This document shows positions 17,695-24,578 of a stretch of DNA of 64,000 nt, in pieces; within the stretch, counting starts at the first letter, position 1; every line of letters begins with the position of its first letter. This stretch comes from an uncultured Flavobacteriaceae bacterium. GTDB taxonomy: Bacteria; Bacteroidota; Bacteroidia; Flavobacteriales; Flavobacteriaceae. A model generated the notes under the pieces. The model was not told the DNA's origin and did no database searches. It was given only the letters and a program-made list of their open reading frames with translations. The position numbers were made by a program, and so were the translations under genes. The stretch covers positions 51,074-115,073 of the forward strand of contig CALZKX010000218.1 in assembly GCA_945788155.1 (NCBI GenBank), read 5' to 3'.

Positions 17695-17746
17695 TTACCT
17701 TTTGCTCAAAGAAAATAATAAAAAACCGAAGAAGAAAATATATAAT

Positions 17747-18757
17747 ATGGCTAACTGTAACAAACTTTTTAAAGACTATAACGATAATTTAACTATCAAA
17801 ACAGCAAAGAAAAATCGTCTTAAGGAATCAAAAAATGTATTGAGAGAAAGAATCAGAAAATACTTCAAAGATAATCATCTAGAATATGTACCTGAGTTTT
17901 ATATTCAAGGTAGTTACAAGATGAAAACTACTATTGAAACCAAAGATGATGATTGTGATTTAGATGACGGAATTTACTTTAAAAGAGAGGTTGGCGTAAC
18001 AGGAACAACTCTACAGAAATGGGTTAAAGATGCTGTCACAGGTTCTACATCAACCGATCCTCAACATAGAAAAAAATGTATCCGTGTTGTTTATGCAGGT
18101 GATTATCATATTGATTTTCCAGTTTATTATTTTCAAGATGATTGGAGTCATCCTCGTCTAGCGGTTAAAGAAGAGGGTTTACAAGAAAGTGACCCAAAAG
18201 AGGTTGTAGATTGGTTTGCTGGAGCCAAAGATAGTAATGGACAATTAGTTAGAATAGTTAAGTTTTTGAAAGGTTGGGGAGATTTTAAAAGGAATAAAAT
18301 GCCTAGTGGTCTAGCCATGTGTATACTTGTAGAAAAAAATATAAAATATAACGATAGAGACGATGTTTCAATGAAAGAAACGTTAGAGGCTATAAAGGAG
18401 TCCTTAAATTATAATTTCGAATGTATTGTTCCTGGAACGCCTTATGACGATTTGTTTTCTGATTATGACAATGCTAGAAAAAATAATTTTCTTTCTAATC
18501 TAGATAGTTTTATTGAAGATGCTACTAAAGCAATTGAGAATGAACCTAATCAAATGAAAGCTAGTAAGTTATGGAGAAAACACTTTGGAGATAAGTTTCC
18601 GTTAGGAGCAGATGAAGATGTTGACGCTAAAGAAAGTGCTTTAAGAGCACAATCTACTAGCATACTTTCTGGCGAAGCCTATACAACGAGAGATGGAGCA
18701 GTTAGTGATTCTGGTAGTGTAAAAAATAAACCGCATACTAATTATGGCGGGGAGTAA
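17747..18757 (+). CDS. CBASS CD-NTase (cGAS/DncV-like nucleotidyltransferase)
   Basis: The protein has 336 residues from the ATG at 17747 (MANCNKLF); the frame is open further upstream inside capV, but that start is unlikely. The nucleotidyltransferase signature is clear: IQGSYKMKTTI (GS at 55-56), then CDLDDGIYF with Asp71 and Asp73, and the third acidic residue Asp123 in YHIDFPVYYF. The enzyme should make a cyclic oligonucleotide after phage infection and so activate CapV. The C-terminus is a flexible tail ending NYGGE, suited to conjugation by the E2-like protein encoded next, whose ATG overlaps this gene by 14 bases. The exact product nucleotide cannot be read from sequence. Confidence 0.93.
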   Translation: MANCNKLFKDYNDNLTIKTAKKNRLKESKNVLRERIRKYFKDNHLEYVPEFYIQGSYKMKTTIETKDDDCDLDDGIYFKREVGVTGTTLQKWVKDAVTGSTSTDPQHRKKCIRVVYAGDYHIDFPVYYFQDDWSHPRLAVKEEGLQESDPKEVVDWFAGAKDSNGQLVRIVKFLKGWGDFKRNKMPSGLAMCILVEKNIKYNDRDDVSMKETLEAIKESLNYNFECIVPGTPYDDLFSDYDNARKNNFLSNLDSFIEDATKAIENEPNQMKASKLWRKHFGDKFPLGADEDVDAKESALRAQSTSILSGEAYTTRDGAVSDSGSVKNKPHTNYGGE

Positions 18758-19214
18758 ATTTCATAAGAAGAGAAGTCAAAAATCGTTGAGAGCTGATTTA
18801 ATCAAAAGAGCAATCTTAATCCGAGAAAAAAAATTACTGGAAACACATTTTGATTTTTTGGAATGCAAAATAAGTAAAGGCTCTCTTATTGTAAAAGGTA
18901 TTTGTAAGCCTACAGATCAATCACCTGAATATCGATATACAATAACTTATAATGCAGTAAAACCTCCAAAGGTTTTAGTTGATGAACCACAAATTGAGTA
19001 TAATAACGAAATACATATGTTTCCATCAGATAATTCACTTTGTCTTTACCATGCTGAATCAGATGACTTAGTTTGGAACTCACGAAATCACAACATTTAC
19101 GATACAATAATTCCTTGGACACAAGAATGGTTTATTTATTTTGAACTATATAACATAACTGGTAAATGGGAACACCCACATATCGATCACAGACTTAATA
19201 AATTAATGAAATGA
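18744..19214 (+). CDS. E2-like ubiquitin-conjugating protein of short type II CBASS
   Basis: The 156-residue protein matches the E2-only ancillary protein of short type II CBASS. It has His91 in IHMFPSDNSLCLYH with the probable catalytic Cys100, then the characteristic DTIIPWTQEWFIYFELYNIT and GKWEHP stretch. No E1 or JAB protease domain is present, unlike the full-length Cap2/Cap3 pair. Family knowledge says such E2 proteins prime the CD-NTase by acting on its C-terminus. The start overlaps the CD-NTase end by 14 bases and its end overlaps the next gene by 4, so the set is tightly coupled. Confidence 0.87.
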   Translation: MAGSKFHKKRSQKSLRADLIKRAILIREKKLLETHFDFLECKISKGSLIVKGICKPTDQSPEYRYTITYNAVKPPKVLVDEPQIEYNNEIHMFPSDNSLCLYHAESDDLVWNSRNHNIYDTIIPWTQEWFIYFELYNITGKWEHPHIDHRLNKLMK

Positions 19215-20005
19215 ATTACGAAAATAGAATTTGTTGCTTTATTGATATTCTTGGTTTTCAAGAGCATGTAAACGAAACCATTAATGATGATGAAGACAAT
19301 GTTAAAAAAATTAAAAGCATCAAGCAAATCATTGATATAGCCAGAATGATTGTTATTGATTATGATAGCGGAGTTTCGAAATCAAAAAAAGTAACACAGT
19401 TTTCTGATTCAATAGTTATTTCATTCAAGATTGAAGAGAAAAGTGAGGTTTTCTATACATTACTTGACTTATTACATATTGCTTTTGAATTTGCCAATAA
19501 AGGATATTTGGCTAGAGGCGGAGTTTGCCTTGGTAAAATGATTCATACAGATGATTTTATTTTAGGACCAGCTTTGGTTGATTCTTATATCTTGGAATCG
19601 AAAAAGGCAATCTATCCAAGAATTATAGTAGACCCAGAAGTTATTGCAGCTGGAATGATATTTAAAAGTGATCATAATGATACTGAATTCGAGAAGGAAA
19701 GCATACTAGAATGTTTGAACAAAGATGATGATGGCTATTACTATATTGATTTTATTGAAAAAGCTAATTTTGAACTTGATGAGCCAAACTATGATTTACT
19801 TCCATATTTGTTTAATTTAGAAAAACTAATTAAAGCTGGTTTAGGTTCTTCAGATGAAAGAGTTAAAATAAAATATGATTGGTTAAAAGTAAAATACAAT
19901 AGTTACATACTTCAAATCTTGAATAATATAAAAGATTTGGATAGTATTGATGAAGATTACGAATTATTGGAAGCTTCTAAGAACCTCAAGCCAATTAAAA
20001 ATTAG
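19211..20005 (+). CDS. Class III nucleotidyl-cyclase-like protein, CBASS-linked
   Basis: The 264-residue protein has the layout of a class III adenylate/guanylate cyclase catalytic domain. The two metal-binding aspartates are in CCFIDILGF (Asp12) and TQFSDSIVISF (Asp66). They are followed by LARGGVCLGKM (Arg102) and the segment ILGPALVDSYILESKKA, equivalent to the transition-state region. The C-terminal 100 residues are helical. There is no membrane segment. It overlaps the E2-like gene by 4 bases (ATGA), so it belongs to the CBASS transcript, although it is not a standard CBASS component. It might make a second nucleotide signal as in Pycsar, or regulate the system; activity is unproven. Confidence 0.7.
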   Translation: MNYENRICCFIDILGFQEHVNETINDDEDNVKKIKSIKQIIDIARMIVIDYDSGVSKSKKVTQFSDSIVISFKIEEKSEVFYTLLDLLHIAFEFANKGYLARGGVCLGKMIHTDDFILGPALVDSYILESKKAIYPRIIVDPEVIAAGMIFKSDHNDTEFEKESILECLNKDDDGYYYIDFIEKANFELDEPNYDLLPYLFNLEKLIKAGLGSSDERVKIKYDWLKVKYNSYILQILNNIKDLDSIDEDYELLEASKNLKPIKN

Positions 20006-20736
20006 ATGCAAGAAATAACCTTTATTAATCTATCAAAAGAAAATCCAAAGATTTACACTTTGATATTTTTGAAAATGCTAAAAACTTAAAATCAGATTCT
20101 TCATTATTAGTTAAAAAGAATGCATCTTACAGTAGTGCAAGTTCATTATTAATATTAAGTTCTGAAGAAGTCATTAAAGCAATATTAGTGTTATTGCATA
20201 GTCATGGATATAGGGTTTATTTACTTAAAGATGCAAAAGAATTTTTTAAAAACCATGAAATAAGGCATTCACTACAAATGCTTATTGAAACTGGAATGTC
20301 TTTATTCGAAACAGTTGACAAATGGGAAAGTAGAAAGCTTAAAAAACAGCCTCCAAAAACTTCAAGAAAGTGGCTTAATAATACATTACAATTTTTATCT
20401 GATGCTGCTTTTGTTTTATCAAATGTAAGTACAGCAATGAGTAGAGTCGAGGGAATTATAAAATTTAATGATTTAAAGAATTCGGGTTTCTATGTAGATT
20501 ACAAGAACGAGATTCTAATACCAAAAGAAACTGTTGTTCAAGAAGATTATAATTCGATTTTAGATACTTCAAATAGACTTATTATATTTTATAAGCAATT
20601 AAGAATTATATTTCATCCTTCGATAACAAAGCATTTGTCAAAAGACAAGGTTGAAGAAGTAAAAAATGGATTACATGTTTTCATAAATGACGCATTAAAG
20701 GACTTTTCTTTTAGGGAAATAAATAAGATTAAGTAG
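20006..20736 (+). pseudogene. AbiV-family (HEPN) abortive-infection gene with apparent frameshift
   Basis: An ATG directly follows the cyclase-like stop and starts MQEITFINLSKENPK, but this frame stops after 27 codons. A different frame, open from about 20029, encodes the recognisable AbiV body: HFDIFENAKNLKSDSSLLVK, SLLILSSEEVIKAIL, then FFKNHEIRHSLQML. Adding one base in the run near 20040-20046 joins the two into KENSKDLHFDIFENAK, a natural reading. It may therefore be a recent inactivation, a sequencing indel or a programmed shift. AbiV proteins are HEPN-type and block phage translation. The gene ends 8 bases inside the convergent nuclease-like gene. Confidence 0.6.
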
Positions 20737-21847
20737 ATATCTTCCCCCAAACCAAAGGATGCTCACTAGCAGCAATATTTTTACTAGTAACAGATTTATA
20801 AATAGACCACTGTGGGCGTTTTTCAGGCCACATCGCTCTGCGATTTAAGCCACTATCTTTCATTTTATTGAATAAAGCCGGCGAGAACAACATATAATCT
20901 TTCTGCTTAATATTTACACCCATTCTGTAAGCACCTAATCTAAAATAAGTGCCATCGTTTCCCTTATCAATATCCACTTCAAAAGAGAGATGCTTTGTAA
21001 TATCTTTCAGGTCTGTATCTTGGATTAAAGGCGATAGGGAATTACAATAAGATGGTGCGTTAAATGTACCAGCAATTATGACATTGTTTTTGCCTTCAGC
21101 TATTAACTTTTTGTAAACTTCAGCAATTTTATAAACTTGTTTTTTTCTAATATTATCAGCTTGCTTTTTGTCTTTTGTTTGCTTTTGGAGGTAAGCATTA
21201 AGTAACCAGATTTTTTCTTTTAATGGTGTGGTAATTTCATATTCAATGAGGTTTTTACCATCATCGTTAATTATGGTATTAATGTTATGGGTTCTAACAG
21301 CTTCAAGTTTGTAACCTTGTCGCAATGCAATTCCCATTTCTAAACTATTCATATCATTACCTTGAATCACAAAAGAGTGTTCAAAAGATTTACAGTCAAA
21401 CTTTGGTAAAATGAGTTGATTGAAATCTTCAAAAGATGCTCTATCTTCTATTTCCTGAAGTAATAAAATATCAGGATTTACATCTGCAATGACTTGTGCT
21501 TTATGTTGTGTTGCATCAGGATGTATAGGAACGGTTTGAAGTTCTATCCATCCGTTCCAATTAGTGAGCTCGCCAGCTTTGTTTTCAATAGAATGACTTA
21601 AGCCTTTCATATACAAAAAACCTGCTTTTCTTCGCAAAACAGCATAAGGTCGTGGTGTTGATTTTTCAAAACCAATTAAGAACGATAATTCTCTGATACG
21701 ATCTTGTTGGTTCCATGATTTGGATGGTTGGAGCATTAACATATCAAGTTCTGATATCCAATCGGTAATCTGTTTACCAATAGGTTTTTCTATTAGGCTT
21801 TTGTCCCTGTGAAAGAGATTTTGGATGTTAAAGGTTGCTATTTTCAT
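20729..21847 (-). CDS. Endonuclease/exonuclease/phosphatase-fold protein, active site altered
   Basis: The 372-residue protein belongs to the DNase I-like EEP superfamily. The N-terminal MKIATFNIQNL and the metal-binding glutamate in LLLQEIED are present. However, the usual GDFN motif reads AGTFNAPSY, with Thr in place of the catalytic Asp, and the usual SDHxP reads SEHPLVW. Activity may therefore be reduced or different. It lacks a signal peptide. It lies at the end of a minus-strand group of element-maintenance genes, 12 bases after the ATPase gene. Confidence 0.75.
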   Translation of the reverse strand: MKIATFNIQNLFHRDKSLIEKPIGKQITDWISELDMLMLQPSKSWNQQDRIRELSFLIGFEKSTPRPYAVLRRKAGFLYMKGLSHSIENKAGELTNWNGWIELQTVPIHPDATQHKAQVIADVNPDILLLQEIEDRASFEDFNQLILPKFDCKSFEHSFVIQGNDMNSLEMGIALRQGYKLEAVRTHNINTIINDDGKNLIEYEITTPLKEKIWLLNAYLQKQTKDKKQADNIRKKQVYKIAEVYKKLIAEGKNNVIIAGTFNAPSYCNSLSPLIQDTDLKDITKHLSFEVDIDKGNDGTYFRLGAYRMGVNIKQKDYMLFSPALFNKMKDSGLNRRAMWPEKRPQWSIYKSVTSKNIAASEHPLVWGKIST

Positions 21848-21859
21848 GATGGGTGGTTT

Positions 21860-22516
21860 TTATTTTCGTTTATCGTTGGTGTCTTTGTCAAATGCTACGA
21901 GGTTGAATAATTGACGCATTCTGCTTCTTACTCTATTGCCATATAAACCTTCTAATTCTTCGGCATTGAGGTTTGTTGTTGCATGTGTTTTTATTTTGTG
22001 GTCTATAAAAAGTTCGTGACGAGAGAGCAAGATTTCGCCCATGACATTGCAATCTTTTCCATAGTGTCTTCCTATAGGTTCCACACCCAAATCGTCAAAA
22101 CAGAAAAACTGCCTAGAGCCATAATCTTCAATGGTTTTGTAACCAATATGATTAAAACCAAACACAATATTTCTGGAAGGAATGAGGATGTATGGTTTTT
22201 GCAACGGAACGATGTGTTTTAGCAATAACATGAGGCTTGTTTTGCCACAACCTACAGGTCCAGAAAGTAAAATACCTTTATCGGGATCAATGTTGTTTTT
22301 CTCGCAATTTTCTTTGTCTTTTATGAAGTAATGACAGAGTTTTAATAGGATTGGACGGTCTTCTTCGTAGATTTTAAAACCGTTACCAAAGAGCATTTTT
22401 CCTTTTGCATCAAGATAGATTAAGATTTTTTCAAAATCGTAAATCACTTCTTTACCATCAAAGGTACCGATGGAATACGTTTTATATTTTTCGACTATTT
22501 TACAAGGGTTGACCAT
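21860..22516 (-). CDS. DnaC/IstB-like AAA ATPase
   Basis: The 218-residue protein is a P-loop ATPase with Walker A LLSGPVGCGKTSLM near residue 90 and Walker B FFCFDDLGVE near 140. A sensor segment, THATTNLNAEELEGLYGNRV, follows, then the RMRQLF arginine finger region. This is the pattern of DnaC-type helicase loaders. In mobile elements such proteins bring the host replicative helicase to the element. It overlaps the upstream DnaD-like gene by 17 bases, which supports joint action in element replication. Confidence 0.8.
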   Translation of the reverse strand: MVNPCKIVEKYKTYSIGTFDGKEVIYDFEKILIYLDAKGKMLFGNGFKIYEEDRPILLKLCHYFIKDKENCEKNNIDPDKGILLSGPVGCGKTSLMLLLKHIVPLQKPYILIPSRNIVFGFNHIGYKTIEDYGSRQFFCFDDLGVEPIGRHYGKDCNVMGEILLSRHELFIDHKIKTHATTNLNAEELEGLYGNRVRSRMRQLFNLVAFDKDTNDKRK

Positions 22517-23147
22517 AATCTTTTTGTTTACTGGTTCTCAGGTTGTCCTTATTTTGAGACACTGCACCAACAGTTTCAAATTCATTTGCTTTTAACATCC
22601 AATTACTTGCTGTAGCCTGCCAATCTTCAATTTTTATTTTGCCACCAATCTTCCAACCTATGCCTTGATAATGATTGAAGAATTTTTTTGCTTCACTAGC
22701 AGGCCATTTTTTCTTTTTAAAAAAATCAATGACTTCAAATTCATTTTTTGGTAGCTTAGTTTTATTTATGTTTTCTATTTGTTTATTAATGTTTGTATTA
22801 CGTATCAATGCTTGTTCAGTACTTGTTTCATGCTCGTTTACAACTTGTTCAGAGGTTGTACCGAAATTGAACATCTTAATTTTACTGCCTTTATATGGAT
22901 TGTACGAAGGCATATATTTTAGATATTTCCATGTATTCATCTGTTTTAAGCAGCTATGATAAGTTGCTGTCGAGCCAATTTTTGAGAGTTCCATAACTTC
23001 TTGTCTGTGTATGTAAAATTCTTCTGGAAATCGATTGATATTCCAAAACTGAAACAAAGCCATATACAAGCTCACATGAGTTGTATTTAACCTTTTGTCT
23101 GCATAGAACTTTTGAAATACAGTATTGAGATGTTTTATATAATTCAT
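22500..23147 (-). CDS. DnaD/replication-initiation-like DNA-binding protein
   Basis: The 215-residue protein starts with a winged-helix-like region (SLYMALFQFWNINRFPEEFY, then IHRQEVMELSKIGSTATYHS). A low-complexity linker rich in Glu, Thr and Asn follows, and a C-terminal helical part (VIDFFKKKKWPASEAKKFFN) resembles a DnaD-type domain. It is immediately upstream of the helicase-loader-like ATPase and downstream of the excisionase-like gene. A role in starting element replication is likely but inferred. Confidence 0.65.
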   Translation of the reverse strand: MNYIKHLNTVFQKFYADKRLNTTHVSLYMALFQFWNINRFPEEFYIHRQEVMELSKIGSTATYHSCLKQMNTWKYLKYMPSYNPYKGSKIKMFNFGTTSEQVVNEHETSTEQALIRNTNINKQIENINKTKLPKNEFEVIDFFKKKKWPASEAKKFFNHYQGIGWKIGGKIKIEDWQATASNWMLKANEFETVGAVSQNKDNLRTSKQKDYGQPL

Positions 23148-23153
23148 ACATCA

Positions 23154-23435
23154 TTAATCGATTTTATGATGTACTCGATTATCGTCCAATACCTTTTGTA
23201 TTTCTTCGGAATCGTAAAAGATGATGCCACCAACTTTGGTGTAGGGAAGTGTTCCATTGATGCGGAGATTTTGCAATGTACCTGGACTAATTTGAAGGAA
23301 GTCCATAACTTCGGAAGACTTTAGATACTTTTTTAGAGTTCCTTTGGTTTGATTGCTTAATAGTTTTTTGATCTCATCGAGTAATTCCAATTTGAATTCT
23401 CGAAGATCGTCTGTTGTGATAATGCTTGTTGGCAT
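23154..23435 (-). CDS. Excisionase-like helix-turn-helix protein
   Basis: The 93-residue protein contains an HTH_17 (MerR/excisionase-type) domain: LKSSEVMDFLQISPGTLQNL, then RINGTLPYTKVGGIIFYDSE. The preceding coiled-coil-like segment (LREFKLELLDEIKKLL) is typical of the Bacteroidetes conjugative-transposon versions. Such proteins bend DNA at the attachment site to favour excision by the tyrosine integrase, here encoded at 46014-47228. It is the first gene of the minus-strand maintenance operon. Confidence 0.85.
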   Translation of the reverse strand: MPTSIITTDDLREFKLELLDEIKKLLSNQTKGTLKKYLKSSEVMDFLQISPGTLQNLRINGTLPYTKVGGIIFYDSEEIQKVLDDNRVHHKID

Positions 23436-23709
23436 AGTAGAACTGTTTTTTAGAAAGGAACTACCATTTAGCTTAAACTTTAAAATGATAGTCCCTGACC
23501 TGATTTGACTTTCGTTCTACAAATTTGTTGCTTATTATTGGCTAAACATCAATAGTCAATCAAGAGGTGGGAATTATTTACGGTCATAAATTTTGATTAG
23601 TTTTTTTATGAAGAAGGACCTGTTTAAATGATGTTGAGCTTCATTTTATAGTAAATATTATGACGCTATTGATTTAAAATCAAATTCCCAACTTGGGTTG
23701 AACTTGGGA
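23436..23709. promoter_or_regulatory. Intergenic region upstream of the excisionase operon
   Basis: This stretch has no gene. It contains the inverted repeats TTGATTT-A-AAATCAA (23669-23683) and CCCAA-C-TTGGG (23687-23697), just beyond the RteC stop. They could end rteC transcription or serve as operators for the excisionase operon, whose promoter must lie here. Confidence 0.35.
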
Positions 23710-24549
23710 TTATTCATCGGAATCTTTGAAACGTCTTATTAGCATTTCAGTTAACTTGTCCAAGAATTTTGTTTTACTACATTTTCGCGCTCTAATTTCT
23801 ATAAATGTGTGATAGTAATTCCCAAGATCAATATTAAATATCTGTTCAAACATGGAAGCCAATTCCTTGATGTCAGCAGTACCGCTATTAATTACGCCAC
23901 TGCTGTGAAGTGCATAGATCAATTCAGTTAATTCTGTTTTGCTTCCCGTCCAGAAAAGCTTTGAAGATGATTGCTTCATGGTTCTAATTTTAGTATCTGT
24001 GTTGGTCTGTAATTTTTCTATCTCTTGCTGTAAATAAACAATTAGCATGTCGTAAGCCATGATTGTAGCAACCGTAGTATCTTGACATGTAGAAAATTGT
24101 TCGTCTATATAAAAATGGAAGGATTCGGTGGGCAATCGTAAATCGGATTTACCTCTAATAAAATATTCTTCATCTAATGTAGTTGCGCCTCTACGGTAGT
24201 AATGATAGAATTCTAAATTATCATTGAAGAATACCTGCAACTTGTTGATGTGATTGTTTAAGTATTTTATTTGAAATTTAGAGCTGCTTCTAGGGCGTTT
24301 ACTCTCAATATTAAATAGCCTTACATAGTAGATGAGTTTACTGAAAATTTGTGGTTTAATATGCTTGAAGAAGCTGATTTCTTCATTTTTTGAGTCAAAC
24401 CCTTTTTCAATGACTTTTTTTCGAAGTTGTTTAATACATTTTTCGGTTTTAGTAATGCCATGTTCCGCTTTATATAGAATATCATCAGTGCGGGATTCCA
24501 AAGATTCCAGCTTTGTTTCAAATTCTGATATCAATTCTTGGTAACTCAT
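23710..24549 (-). CDS. rteC: RteC-family regulator of element excision
   Basis: The protein has about 279 residues from the ATG at 24549 (MSYQELISEFETKLESLE); five codons upstream are open but not needed. The text EEISFFKHIKPQIFSKLIYY, then the central YYRRGATTLDEEYFIRG, is typical of RteC, which in CTnDOT-type elements activates the excision operon. Its position just upstream of the excisionase-like gene fits that role. No RteA/RteB two-component pair is seen beside it. Confidence 0.88.
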   Translation of the reverse strand: MSYQELISEFETKLESLESRTDDILYKAEHGITKTEKCIKQLRKKVIEKGFDSKNEEISFFKHIKPQIFSKLIYYVRLFNIESKRPRSSSKFQIKYLNNHINKLQVFFNDNLEFYHYYRRGATTLDEEYFIRGKSDLRLPTESFHFYIDEQFSTCQDTTVATIMAYDMLIVYLQQEIEKLQTNTDTKIRTMKQSSSKLFWTGSKTELTELIYALHSSGVINSGTADIKELASMFEQIFNIDLGNYYHTFIEIRARKCSKTKFLDKLTEMLIRRFKDSDE

Positions 24550-24578
24550 GCCTATATAAAGCAATATGTTTCATTTTA

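Noticed and set aside
17663..17746. Extended N-terminus of the CD-NTase starting inside capV
   Set aside because: The extra 28 residues are a hydrophobic stretch translated from capV's end in another frame; CD-NTases normally start near the ATG at 17747.
22954..23154. A 66-codon minus-strand gene over the DnaD-like start
   Set aside because: It overlaps the DnaD-like gene in another frame and has no independent support.
20729..24549. A separate prophage or second mobile element
   Set aside because: Excisionase-like, helicase-loader-like and RteC genes fit one ICE together with the tra operon; no phage structural or packaging genes and no second integrase are present.
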